Shown here piece by piece: positions 51,686 to 63,791 of a DNA stretch of 64,000 nucleotides. The stretch comes from Tillus elongatus (taxonomy: Eukaryota; Arthropoda; Insecta; Coleoptera; Cleridae): NCBI GenBank assembly GCA_964006375.1, contig OZ023263.1:130361454-130425453 (forward strand). Reading direction: 5' to 3'. Under the pieces are notes generated by a model. It saw nothing but the letters and a program-made list of their open reading frames with translations. It searched no databases and had not been told where the DNA came from. Both the position numbers and the translations under genes were made by a program. Each line of letters opens with the position of its first letter. Positions within the stretch are counted from its first letter, which is position 1.

Positions 51686-52689
51686 CTGAAGAAGTTCGAG
51701 AGAGACAGAGAAGAAAACACAATACAATTGACCTTTTAACTCGAGATATTGCATAAAACACAATCCCATCCAATAGAACAGTAACTTACGCAGTTAGACA
51801 CCCCAGCGCTTCTTTGAAACAGATGATCCTGAACTAAACCCCCTTATCGCTACTACCATATGTGGTATGCAGCACTTGCTCTCTACTATCGAAGGTGAAC
51901 GGCCGAGGATGTACACCAGGGCTTCCACAACTCTGCATGTTTTGTTCCAGTGGCGTGCGGTTTTATGGATTGAAGATTCAGGTAATATTTATGTTTTGTT
52001 TTCAGGTTTTCTTTTATATTTCATTTTTACCTTTATGGTTTTACTGGAAACAAGACACACAATACAGCGGAAGCCTGATACTCATCTGTCCGACGTGTTG
52101 CACACTTCCCTTCACGTAAATGCATGAATGTGCATTTTGTACATAGGTTTGTTTCGCGTGGACTTCATGTCCTGCCCTATATAGGGTCTTAGATGCTCGG
52201 ATATTGGCACTTCAAGAAACGGGTAATTCGCCCAGGCGTCATTTGCCTCACACAGAAAGATTACCCTGCACGCTGCAGTGTACGTGATGGGTAGGTGATC
52301 CTATGGGTTTATATTTTCCAAAAGCTCGACTCTACAGATGAAAATAACCCAAGACTCTCGTTCACTTCCCTTCATGCGGAAAATATATACGCGCGAGCTG
52401 AAATGATTTATGGCCCTCCAGGCTGCCATTTCACACCAATTATGCCTAATTTGTTTGTAATTCGCGTTGACTTCCATGTCATTTTTGTCCTAGGGGTCTT
52501 TGTCGGAAATTGGCACTTCATGGAGTGAAACTTTGCTTGGATATCCCTCGAAGACATAACTACGGGTTGGACATTGTACAAAATTTGTCACGCATCAGGG
52601 GAAGCAATCCCATGCCATGAAGGCTCATTTTACAGACCTTACTAAACTACAAAAATGCATACCACATCATACTAAGGGAATTACTTTGA

Positions 52690-52975
52690 TTTCAAGTTTC
52701 AGATTCAGTATTATATTTCATAACATGTTTCCCTTTCATATTTGGATTCTAGTTTCAGATTCAATATTTTATTTCAAGACATATTCCCCTTTTATGTTTT
52801 ATTTCAAGCTTCAAATTCCACATTCTGTTTCAAGACATATTTTCCCCGTATATTTGGTATTAAGTTTCAGATTCAAAATTCTATTTCAGAACATATTCCC
52901 CTTCGAATGTTTGGTTTTAAGTTTCAGATTCAAAATTCTAGCATGGAATAAAATATGTATTCAGGTTCTTTATTT
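52690..52975 (-). repeat. 56-bp tandem repeat, five copies
   Basis: AGTTTCAGATTCA (plus strand) recurs at 52695, 52751, 52807 (variant), 52863 and 52920. It occupies the position of the 45-bp array of copy A and shares the TGAAACTTGAA core. Confidence 0.9.
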
Positions 52976-53811
52976 GAATTTATGTTTCATTTAAGGTTCG
53001 TGATTTCAAATTTAGCAAATTGCAGATTTGGAGGTACAAAGCACTACACAAATATTAAAACTTAAAACTAACAAAACATTATAATAGGGCCGAAACATTT
53101 CAACTTTTCAGTCGTTGCTACATTTTGACGTCAATAAGTGCAAATTTTCACATTATAATTATTATTAAACAAACGAAACTCACACACACATATTAAGTGT
53201 TATCCAGTAGGAGCAAAACTTTCATTCTTAGAATATATCAACACCAGCTGGTAATGTTTATGATTTCAAGTTTCAATTTTATCACATCTAGCAACGTGTG
53301 ATCAATGTCTACACAGGATGCAAACAAATATTATTCTAGATATTGAATTTAATTAAAATAACTCTGGCAACCCTAAAGTGAGCACAATTCTCAGTGTTTC
53401 AACTCAGCTTAAAAGCAATAGATTTGGCAACATTTTAAATGTATCCATTTCTGCTTAATATTAAGACAAATAACATTCTAGCTTTAAAGTTTTAATTTAC
53501 ATCAAACAAGTTTAGTAATATCTAAATGGATAATAGTTCCTTTAAATGGTGTGCGTACAGGTAAACTTACAGGGCTCATAATCAGATTGTGCATGTTAAA
53601 TTTCGACAATATTTAAATGTATTGATGATTTCCTTTAAGAATAATTTTCCACGTCCCAAGTTTAATCTAAATGTCAAGCCTCACAATATTGCAGCTGCTC
53701 CCCTTATACCATCCCCTGCTCCTGGATAGCACTTCCAAGGCACGCAAATTTTGCTTAAGGCTGGGTAATTTATATAACTAATAGCATGAGTCATGGTAAT
53801 GTTCAACTCAC

Positions 53812-53917
53812 CGTCTGCGGCATATTTTTCCGGTATGTCAGGGTGCGGCGTGGTCTCCACTCGGGGACGGCTACTCGGATCGTGGGTCTCGTCTAACGGA
53901 GGGGCCGGTTCCCACAT
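53812..53917 (-). CDS. Candidate first coding exon, copy B
   Basis: Thirty-five codons plus one base, starting MWEPAPPLDETHDP and ending KYAAD, followed by G|GTGAGT. The length and donor phase equal those of the exon at 12060-12165 and 14 of 35 residues agree. An in-frame ATG lies further upstream at 53944 (MLFPTRKPR), but similarity to copy A begins at the MW methionine, so I prefer that start. Acidic and proline-rich, with no recognised domain. Confidence 0.55.
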
Positions 53918-54099
53918 TCTGGGTTTCCGGGTAGGAAAGAGCAAACCCGAGAAATAAAACTACGTCCGGTATTTCCCTGCTCTGAGGCGAGGTGGAGGTT
54001 TTCAGAGAAAGAAAATCCCCTATCTCTTTAATCGTGTGCGGGGATCTGGCACTGGTATTTGATGCTTTGCAAGTTCTCTAGTACGGGGGGCGGTTGCCT

Positions 54100-54400
54100 A
54101 GCGGGGAATGCTAGCCGAGTTCTCCGTTTCGACACTAGTTCGCGAGTTCTTAGTGCTTACTACCGGATTAGCTTTCCAGCAAACGTGGGCTTCGAAATAA
54201 CGCGAAAGGAATACCAGCCGAGTTTTCCTGTTTCGCCACCAGTGCGCGGATTCTGGCGCTTAGTGCTTACTACAGGATTATCTTGCTAGTAAAGACGGAA
54301 TTTGAATGACGCGAGAGGAATACCAGCCGAGCTTTCCCTTTTCACCACCAGTGCGCCGATTCTGGCACTTGGTGCTTACTACATGATTAGCTTGCTAGTA
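54100..54400 (-). repeat. ~105-bp GC-rich tandem repeat, three copies
   Basis: GGAATACCAGCCGAG...CACCAGTGCGC.GATTCTGGC...TTAGTGCTTACTAC.GGATTA (plus strand) occurs at about 54112, 54213 and 54322. It lies upstream of exon 1 of copy B as the 91-bp array does in copy A. Confidence 0.85.
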
Positions 54401-54420
54401 AAGGCGGACTTTGAATGTGA

Positions 54421-56388
54421 ATATAAATATACATGAAATATGTCGCATTTTTTTGCTTTATATGTGAACTTATTTGTCATACGACTTTAATACAAGTTAA
54501 AATTTCTTTCCCTTTTAAATTAGATTTTACCACTGCCTAAGGTGTTGCAGGTCAGCCCATAGTCGACAGTCAGTCTGTATTTAATTAGTGCAAGCCTTGT
54601 GGTCGTGTGAGCATACCAGGAAAATATTTGCAGAGAATATACTTATGTGCTTCTTATTTATGTACAATGAAAATATCGACTGATAAATGACGTCTAATAG
54701 CCTACCTATTTAAAAACTAGATTTGTGGCAATTTCGGCCTAGGAAGCGTAGATGATTATGCAAAAAAAAAAAATTATCTCATGGCTAATAGAATCGTGGA
54801 AGCGATTACCATTGCATCTCAATGTGTAGATAGCGAAAACGTGCCCCCCTTTTTTATCGGAATCTCACCAATCGCCTCTCTGCAGTGAATATTACCATAT
54901 TTGCAATGACCCATAATTCGCGTGGATACTGCCCCAGACATCAGTACACAAGCCAGATGGCCTATTTTATTTTTAGTCACACGGGCTTCAGGTGTTCCTA
55001 TCGAATTTCATTCTTTGTTATTTCCCAGACGTCTGTCTCGTATTCCCGCAACCAGACATCGCAGTTGACAGTATTGTATCTTCTAGTGCCTAGATAAGGC
55101 ACCAATCTTGCTATAAGTGACATGATCTTACGATAAATGCGTCTTAGTCTACTTGACCCCTTTTAAATATTATGCGTGGCAATGTCGTTTGTAACGTGAA
55201 ATATTAAACAGATGTTTGTGTTCTTATTGAAATATCCAGACTGCGGTTGTTTCATTACTTTGTTCTTAACTAACACCAAATTCATAATGCGAGACAATGA
55301 AATTGCATCGGGATTATTTCTGCATATTAAAATATCCTACCGTGACCTGTCGAATTATCGAGCTACCCTAGCATATTTATCATGGGCCGCTGGAAATTTC
55401 GGCGACTTATCTCTGACTCTCAGAGCTCACATCTGCCGGCTTACGTAACTATAAACAATTCGATCGCTCCTGTTGGGGCGTTTTCATTCATTTATATACC
55501 AGGGCTTGCCGACCATAAAACAGAATTAATAAAAAAATGGAACAAAATTAAATTCACACAAAAAAAACCATCCACGACAAGTTTGTGCCAATTGAAGGGT
55601 TAATTCTGCCTAATTATTAATAGTTTTATTGGCCAATTTCCCCCGCCCACTACAATATATATTGATATGATAAAATGTCTCAAACAATACTTACAGTTTG
55701 CACGCACTATGTATGTATTTTTTTTTGTAAATTGTATTTCATGTCAGTGAATTACCAAAGCCATTCCAATACAAATCATCCATATTACGCGTGAAAACCA
55801 TAAATAACACATTCTCACCAGACATATTCTTTGCTACTGTTATTTAGTACTGAATACATGTGATATGAATAAGCTAAAAAGAAATATTTCGATTAAGTCA
55901 TTGTTGAAAATTAATAATATATAACCTATATGATATGGAACAATTTTAGTAAAAACTAATAAGCTACATACCTAAAGGTGTATGGATAGCGTAAAGCTTA
56001 AAAACAGGTTAAATTATAAACCAAATAAATAGTGTCAAAAGATGTACCCACATAATTTAAAAACATAATGTATTGAAAACACTCTGTATATTAATAAGTG
56101 GTGAAATGAACACTTACAAAGACAGCAGTTATAACCACTGCTGTCTTTGTTTGAAAAGACTTCCAAAGCAAGAAATAACAATTTAAAAGTGTTTTTAGTT
56201 GTATTAAAAATCATAATTTACATATGTAATAAGTTAGGTTATCCAAATGTCATATCTAAATTTAGGAATTTTCTGTTTGTAAATGACATTTTAGTGAAGG
56301 ATTTGAATTTGGCGGATATCAAAATTAGACTCACCTGCCTAAGAGCCAAAACAACGATAATTTTCGATGCTATGCTGGTTGTCGATGT
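54421..56388. other. Non-coding stretch left of the second LINE
   Basis: No gene recognised. A perfect hairpin is annotated at 56116-56150. Sequence immediately left of 56389 continues after 60770, which reconstructs the LINE's empty site. Confidence 0.5.
56116..56150. repeat. Perfect 14-bp inverted repeat (hairpin)
   Basis: ACAAAGACAGCAGT (56116-56129) and ACTGCTGTCTTTGT (56137-56150) are exact reverse complements around a 7-base loop. Purpose unknown; too short for a typical microRNA precursor. Confidence 0.85.
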
Positions 56389-56774
56389 TATGCAGCTGAG
56401 GGGGTGTAAAGTTAGTTCGCCTCCCCGTGGTGCACCCTGGATAGCGTCTACTATTAGACGTGAACTAAATGAACTAACCAAACCGTAACCCTTCCTAGTC
56501 ATGTCTTAGGGGGCCGGGAATGCTTGCCTTAATTGGCCGGCATTGCGAGGAGAGTCCTCTATAAAAAACCCACATCGCAAGGTCGTTGGCGGGTTGGTGC
56601 CGAGGCGATGATGCTTCTGGCCGATATGGCCGAGCATTGGCAGGATGGTAATTCTGTCGCTAACGTTAACCCTCCCCAGGGAAACCGGGCGACCTCCCTG
56701 TGTAAATGCCTATTCATGGGATGCGGGGCTCTTCCATGGAGGTCTATTTTCCCTTGCTGCTCGTGGGACCAAAC

Positions 56775-56972
56775 ATGGACACGACTTACACAGACCCAAT
56801 AGAGGAGGTGGCAGGATTCAACCTTCCACTGGAACCTCCAGAGGGAAACAACAGGGGAAAGGAAAGTCCACCCCTAGGACGACTACCAAAGGTAGACCCT
56901 CCTATAGGAAGCTTGGTTATCGAGCTCTTAAAAAGGAGGAGGAACCTGCACCATAATTCCCTTTTCCTTTAA
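56775..56972 (+). pseudogene. Remnant of LINE ORF1
   Basis: An ATG at 56775 opens MDTTYTDPIEEVAGFNLPLE; a second frame ends in a basic segment (TPRTTTKGRPSYRKLGYRAL). Compared with the 385-residue ORF1 of the other LINE, almost the whole protein, including the DUF4780-like domain, is missing, so an internal deletion between leader and ORF2 is likely. Which of the two frames was the original cannot be decided. Confidence 0.35.
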
Positions 56973-57023
56973 GCTCCTTAAACTACTCCTTTATCCTCTA
57001 TACACTCCTATATTCCTACCCCC

Positions 57024-60000
57024 ATGCCCACCAACATAAGGTGCATTCAAGCTAATTTGCATCATGCTAAGGCTGCGACATACCTCCTTAGCATGAAATT
57101 AAAGGAAGAGCAAATAGATATTGCTCTTCTCCAAGAGCCCTGGACCGCTAATTCGGAACGAACTAAAGGGCTGGGTAACACTTCTGGTAAGATCGTAGAG
57201 GTGGGCTCTGGTACCAACCCCAGAGCTTGTATCTGGATCAGAAACAACTTGCAGTATTTTACACTTTCAGAGTACTGCACCAAGGACATGGCATCCATCC
57301 ATCTCGTGATCACATCCGGGGGGACCAGGCTGGAAGTAGTGGCCTGTTCGGCCTATTTCCCTGGAGACAGAGATGCAGAAAAACCACCTCCAGCAGAGGT
57401 GCGGAAATTGATCGCCTACTGCAAGAGGAACAACTATCACCTCGTAATGGGGTGTGATGCGAACTCCCATCACTTGGCTTGGGGGAGCACGGACACTAAC
57501 AGACGAGGTGAATCACTATTTGAATACATTTTAGGGGAGGAGCTGGTTGTCAACAACATAGGCTCGGAACCCACCTTTCTTACAGCTAACCGGAGAGAGG
57601 TTTTAGATCTTACGATCAGCTCAAGGCTTTTGAGCTCAAAAATCCTCAAATGGAGGGTGGTCTGAACCCTCATGTTCAGACCATGCCCATATCCTATTTG
57701 AAATTGAAACAGGCCCTAGACCTGTGTTGGAGTATCGGGACCCGAGGAGGACGGATTGGAAGGGATACAAACAGTCCCTCGCCGGCAGACTTGGGTCCGC
57801 AATCCCCACAGTGAGGGATCGTGATGAGATCGAGATTGCGGCCGAACAGGTTAGGGAAGCTGTGGTCTCTGCCTATCACGAAAACTGTCCACTGAGGTCA
57901 AAGAGAGACAGTCGGTGGTCTACTTGGTGGAATAATAACCTCGATAAACTACGAAGAGAAGTTAGACGTCTCTTCAATCGTGCTAAGATTACAGGCAACT
58001 GGGAGCAATATAAAACTGCTCTAACACATTATAATAAAGAGATCAGGAACGCTAAGAGGGAGTCCTGGAGGAGGTTCTGCGGGGACATTAATAATTTGCC
58101 CAGCAGCGCCAGAATCCACAGGATTCTCTCACGCGACCGTGTACAGGAACTGGGATCGATAAAACGACCAGATGGTTCCTTTACTGAATCTCGGAAAGAA
58201 ACGTTAGAGCTCTTAGCACACACACACTTCCCAGATTGTCTGATCCTGAGCAACGGTGAGGTCCTACCAGCTGAGGGACGATCTAAACGCCCCCAAAGGG
58301 AGGACTGGCTAGTTGCTCGGAGAATAGTTACGGCCTCGGCAGTGGAGTGTGCTGTGAATCATTTCCAGCCATTCAAGTCGCCAGGGGAGGATGGGGTGGT
58401 ACCGGTCCTACTACAAAAGGGACTGGAGATTCTCCTACCCTTCCTTATCAGGCTGTTCAGAGCCAGTCTGGCCTGAAACTATATTCCTTCCAGCTGGACG
58501 GTGGTTAGGGGGGTTTACATTCCCAAATTGGGACGTAATGACCTCCTACCTACTTCACTGAGACCTCTCAGTATTACATCATTCCTCCTGAAGGGATTGG
58601 AAAAAATACTGGACGGACACATTAGGGGGAACATCTTACCCAAGAACCCCCTAAATACCCACCAGTATGCCTATCAAACTGGCAAATCAACTGAGTTAGC
58701 GCTCAATAACCTCGTCGAGAAGATCACACACTCTCTGGAAAATGGAGAGGTTGCTGTGGCGGCATTTCTCGACATAGAAGGAGCATTTAATAATGCATTA
58801 CCGATCTCCCTCTACGAGGCCACTATCGCTAGGGGGGTGGAACCTACCATCTGTGGCTGGATCGGAAACATGCTGCACAATCGGACCATTATTACCTCAT
58901 TACGGGGAGAGGTGGTCAGCGTTAGGGCTGCGAGAGGGTGTCCTCAGGGGGGCGTTCTATCCCCCCTGTTGTGGTCCCTCTTTGTGGACGACCTGCTGGC
59001 TATCCTCGGACTCTGGGAGGTTGAGGTCCAGGCGTATGCGGATGATCTCGTCATAATGGTTAGAGGCAAATCTGAGGAGGAACTGACTAGTACTCTTCAA
59101 GAAGCACTAAATGTAGTCAATGATTGGTGCCGTAGGGAACAGATGTCTGTGAACCCTCGCAAAACGATCATTGTCCCGTTCACCAGAAAAAGAAGGTTGG
59201 ACAAATTAAAACCACCTAATCTTATGGGGGAAAACATTCCATTTTCGGACCAAGCAAAATATGTGGGAGTTATCCTAGATAAGAAGCTCAACTGGGACAG
59301 ACAGTTAGAAAATGTTATCCGCAGGGCTAAGATGTCCCTGTGGACCTGCCGGAGAATCTGTGGGAACAACTGGGGAACAAACCCCCAACAGATGTACTGG
59401 CTCTATGTAGTGGTTATCAGACCTATGATAACATATGGAGCCATAGTTTGGTGGCCTAAGGTACTTCGTGGTACCGCGAGGGCCAAACTGGCTCACCTAC
59501 AGAGACAAGCATGTCTGATGATAACGGGAGCGATAAGCACCGCACCATCAGTCGCTCTGGAGGTCCTCCTCAATATTCCCCCACTTCACATTTGGTTGGA
59601 GAGGGTGGCGAGGTGGACAACGTACAGACTAATACAAACGGCAGATAACATGCCGAGGGAAGTCAGTCTGAGGGGGTCCGGACTCCTTGATGACAGTGAT
59701 TGTCACAGGATTCTGGGAATGGTCTCGGACTTGATGCCTACAAAAATCAGCAGAGATCTGTCTTTCAAGACCGTCCTCCCGGAAAGGGAGGACTGGGACC
59801 GGAACCAATCGACCCTGTTGAGAGCGGACCTCTGCTGGTACTCTGACGGCTCCAAAACCAATATGGGAGTAGGAGCCGGCGCATATGGGGGCAGCACCGA
59901 TGCTAGACTATCAGCTAGCCTCGGCAAGTACGCAACCATACACCAGGCAGAAGTTTATGCCATCGAGATGTGTGTAAGGGAAAGCTTAAAAGACCTATGC

Positions 60001-60669
60001 ACAAACAAATCGATAAAGATATATGCAGATAGCCAAGCTGCAATAAAGGCTCTTGGTTCCTACCGGTGCAATTCAAAGACGGTATGGAGTTGTAAATCTG
60101 CCCTTAACGAATTGGGCAGCTGTAATGAGGTGTCGCTGGTCTGGATACCGGGTCACTCGGACCATGATGGCAACGTTGCGGCAGACGCGCTTGCCAGGAG
60201 TGGTGCCCAGTGTGACTTTGTCGGACCAGAACCGGTGCTGGGAATAACATCTTGCACAGCAAAACGCACCTTAAAGACCTGGACAGATAGAAGGACAATT
60301 CAATATTGGCAAAATCTTCCAGGATTAGCTCACTCTAAGGCCTTCATAAATGACCTGTCTGAGTCAAGGGCTAAGAAACTTCTAGAGTTGAACAGACAAC
60401 AACTGAGTACTCTAGTCGGGCTGTATACAGGACACTGTCGCTTGCGGCATCACATGCACCGTATTGGGATCGGTCAGGAGACCGAGTGCCGGCTGTGTAT
60501 GGAGAATGACGAAACAGCAGAGCACGTGCTGTGTTCCTGTCCGGCAGCGGACAGGACTAGATACCTGCTCTTTGGCAAGGTAAAGCTTGCTCCAAAGGAT
60601 CTGGATCAACTTTCGCCCGCAAAGGTTATCGACCTCTGTAGGAGGCTTGATTTGTTGGGCGAAATATAG
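57024..60669 (+). pseudogene. LINE ORF2: endonuclease, reverse transcriptase, RNase H, with two breaks
   Basis: Three open stretches form one ORF2 of about 1215 codons. Endonuclease: RCIQANLHHAKAAT, LLQEPW, MGCDANSHHLAWGS and, after a one-base shift near 57658, the SDHAHI motif. RT: FLDIEGAFNN, GCPQGGVLSPLLW and AYADDLVIM. RNase H: CWYSDGSKTN, HQAEVYAIE, ADSQAAIKAL, GHSDHDGNVAADALAR. C-terminal CX2CX8HX3C finger: CRLCMENDETAEHVLC. An in-frame TGA at 58474-58476 follows RASLA. All catalytic residues are kept, so the breaks are recent or are sequence errors. It would act at a nicked target as in the other LINE. Confidence 0.93.
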
Positions 60670-60736
60670 ACATTAGGCGTGAGCCACAATAGACCTTATG
60701 GTCGCGGTGGAGGGACCGATATGGACCACTCACAAA

Positions 60737-60757
60737 CTAACCTAACCTAACCTAACC
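60737..60757 (+). repeat. (AACCT)n LINE tail, telomere-like pentamer
   Basis: Four units of AACCT end the LINE immediately before the right target duplication. CCTAA is the complement of TTAGG, the common insect telomere repeat. Confidence 0.85.
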
Positions 60758-60770
60758 TATGCAGCTGAGG

Positions 60771-62120
60771 AACAAAAATACGAGAAGTAGAAAACGTTGA
60801 AAATAATTTCCAAACAGTTTGCCATGAATTATGACACCGGAAAAGGAAATAGGGCTCCATATTACTTTTAGACGATATCCGTTTTCCATTTGAGAAGAGG
60901 TTGTTGTTTAATGAACGCCGAGAAAGGTACCAGCGTCATATTTTACCTGCCAGGTATATTATAGAATTTTAAGTGAATTTGTGTGTGAATAGTATTTAAT
61001 GTGTCCAACAAGCAAACAAACAACCCAGTTGATGTTCCAGACTATACAATCACGAAGATAAATGAACAGGTAATAAACAGCAAAATATTGCCTGGACCTA
61101 CTATTAGCAGACGCTAAAGGTACATCACAATTCACATAACTAATAAATTACAATAAAAGCAAGTTTCCTATATGCAGTAATCTAGATAAACGATCTATCT
61201 GTTATTGGGAAATAAATGTTTAGATCATAATAACAGATTTCATCAATATATCTGAAATTTAAACCAAATTACCATAGTGTTTTACAAGCAAACCCATAGA
61301 GGACGGATAGAGTATCAAAGTTAAATCAGAAGAAATAAGTTTTGGCCATGTTTGTTATGAAATTAAAACAATTGTAAATCCTGTCACACGTAAATAAAAA
61401 TTTGTTATTAATTTTAAATCAGTAGATGATCCAATAAGCAAAATTCTAGAATTTCCAATTAAATTTAAATAAAAATATTTGTTACATTTATAAAGTTTTT
61501 GACGTATTTTATTTGGGGATATATTTGTCATATAATTATTTGGGGAATTGATGCACCATTTATCAATTAGAACCGACTAACTGAGATATAGAGTCAAGAA
61601 TGCTGATCGTCAGGAAAAGCATGAATTAAAGGGCACGTATAATACTTATATTCATATATTTGTAGAAACGCATGGAAAACATAATTATTAAGATCAGTAA
61701 AATCACAAGTGAAATTAGTATTAAGAAATCTATCTAAACTAAGGAATGTAAATATTGCACATAATTAGAGGTCAGAGTTGTATGGATAACATTGGCATTG
61801 AAGCGATTGCATTTGTTATGTAAACAATAAACAAACGCAAATTAGCAACGTGCAATCTATCGAGAAATGATGAAGTCGGCAATTCGGAAGGTCGGAAACT
61901 AATTAAGAATACTATAAATATTGTTTATTGATATACATAAAAATACTGTTGAATTAAGATTCACGATGTAGCAGTCTACGTTAGGTTCATTAATTTGTTA
62001 GTTATAATGTTATTGTTGAGTTTTGTGAGTTTAATATAGTTACAATCATACCGTTACCTATGTCTATATTTGCCTAGTTCGACGATTTTATCCTATAATT
62101 TATCCTCCGCTCCCTGAACA
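60771..62120. other. Region before the BEL element, probably including its 5' LTR
   Basis: No gene. The last bases, CCCTGAACA (ending 62120), could be the 3' end of a BEL/Pao 5' LTR, with a TATA-like ACTATAAATA near 61910. The left LTR boundary was not identified. Confidence 0.4.
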
Positions 62121-62140
62121 TGGTCCTTCGAAGCCAAGAG
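62121..62140 (+). promoter_or_regulatory. Possible primer-binding region of the BEL/Pao element
   Basis: TGGTCCTTCGAAGCCAAGAG directly follows a sequence ending in ACA. BEL elements commonly have a TGGTCCTTCGA-like start here, as I recall. The same GTCCTTCGA recurs 35 bases later. Low certainty. Confidence 0.35.
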
Positions 62141-62269
62141 TAGTTGAAGAAGATAGTCCTTCGACAAAAAAGATAACCAGTGCTAGTGAAAATACAGTGC
62201 TCACTTAAACCTTATCAAACATCCTTTTACCCAAGTCTCCAAATACCCTTTATTTTAGTAAAAATAATA

Positions 62270-62490
62270 ACCAGGGCAGTGCCAGAAGAAGGTCAGTTCC
62301 AATATAGCAAATATACAGGACAGAAACGTCCAGGGCAGTACCAGAAGAACGTCAGTTCCAATAAATCAAATATACAGGACAGAAAACGTCCAGGGCAGTA
62401 CCAGAAGAAGGTCAGTTCCAATATAGCAACAAGACAGAAGCATCCAGAGCAGTACCAACAGAAGGTCAGTTCCAGTAAAGCAGATACAGG
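62270..62490 (+). repeat. ~60-bp tandem repeat in the BEL leader, four copies
   Basis: CCAGGGCAGTACCAGAAGAA followed by GGTCAGTTCCAATA occurs at about 62271, 62330, 62390 and 62444. It lies between the putative primer site and the gag start, so it is part of the untranslated leader. Confidence 0.85.
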
Positions 62491-62628
62491 TTTAAAGATA
62501 ACAATACAGGGTTAAAGGCAAGATATAGGTCACAGGCAACCAATAATCAGAATCAAAGAAGAACTAAGCATCAGACAATGTAACAAAGCCACAAAATTCA
62601 TTAAAGCAAATAAAATTAAGGAAGCATA

Positions 62629-63702
62629 ATGGAGGAAGTCAATAACCTAGCAGTAGCCCAGGAGGCAATAGGTAAATGAATGAATAATTTACTAACAAAT
62701 ATGAAAAAAGAACCAATAAATAGAAGAACACTTGAAGCGTTCGAGAAAAAGGAAAATTTATTGCAAAAAAAGTGGGCCAAAGCGATAGCAAACAACAGAC
62801 AATTAGAAGCATTAGGGCCACTAGAACACCCTTATTATGAGACAAGATATTTTGAACAAATGGAGAAAGTTCATAATGATATCAAAAAATATATACAAGC
62901 AATGAAACTAAGATTACAAGCTGAATTTGAAGAAGGTTCGGCAGAAGAAACTTTAAATATGTATCTTCCGAAATTACTAAGAGAAGAGAATGGAAAAAAT
63001 GGAAAATCCAGAATTCACAAGATTAACGAAAATACAGAAAATTATGGTAAACGAACTCAATCAGCTACTTGAGGAGGCAGAAAGGATGGACGAAGACAAT
63101 ATACTCGCCAGGTACGAAAGCATGATGAATAAAGTAGATAAACGATGGGACAAAATTGAAGACAATAGGTTTCAAATAAAAATACTAACAGAATCAGAAA
63201 AAGAAGACGAAGCATATGACACGTTAAAGCAAAGGTACCAGAACGCCATAGACAAGCTGTCAAAATCAATTAAAAATCAAAGACAACCAAAGTCGCAGCA
63301 GAATAGCAATCAACTACCAAAAATAAAAATACCAATCTTCACAGGCAAATATGAAGAATGGACAACATTTCAAGAACTATTCCGGAAGGTAATAGATTCA
63401 GATAAGTCCTTATCTAACATTGTAAAAATGCAATACTTAAAAACCCAAGTAAAAGACGAGGCTAGCAGAACGATACAACATTTCCAGATAAGCGAAGCAA
63501 ATTATAGAGCAGCATGGAACAGTTGAATGAAATGTATAACAACAAAAGACTAATAGTATCCAAATAAGTCGAAAAAATTATAGAAACACCCATCATAACT
63601 TATGAGTCAGCAGGAAAATTTAAAAAACCTTTACAATACCATCAAAGAATGCTTAGAAGCACTAAAAACAATAGGCATCGACACAAGTTCATGGGATCCA
63701 AT

Positions 63703-63791
<89 letters not shown>

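Larger units (their letters stand above)
51478..54420 (-). mobile_element. Unclassified intron-containing repeated unit, copy B
   Basis: The reverse complement repeats the order of copy A (11364-14405): GC-rich tandem repeats (54400-54100), ATG exon with GTGAGT donor (53917-53812), diverged intron, AT-rich tandem array (52975-52690), conserved block (about 52660-51900, with TTTTTGTAGTTTAGTAAGGT, GCTTCCCCTGATGCG and CACGCCACTGGAAC), and exon-2-like block (51685-51564). Nucleotide similarity in the conserved block is roughly 70% by eye. No transposon protein or terminal repeats are seen, so the mechanism of duplication is unknown. Confidence 0.6.
56402..60757 (+). mobile_element. Second RNase H-bearing LINE, near-intact ORF2, (AACCT)n tail
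   Basis: TATGCAGCTGAGG at 56389-56401 and 60758-60770 is a 13-bp target duplication. The unit has a 5' leader, a shortened ORF1 region, ORF2 with one shift and one stop, a short 3' UTR and a tail of four AACCT units instead of poly(A). It belongs to the same broad group as the LINE at 25279 (same domain order, similar motifs) but is clearly another family. G+C is higher than in the surroundings. Confidence 0.9.

Noticed and set aside
51565..51756. 63-codon plus-strand frame
   Set aside because: It is antisense to the exon-2-like block of copy B and has no domain.
60737..60757. True interstitial telomere
   Set aside because: Only four units, located exactly at the LINE's 3' end inside its target duplication.
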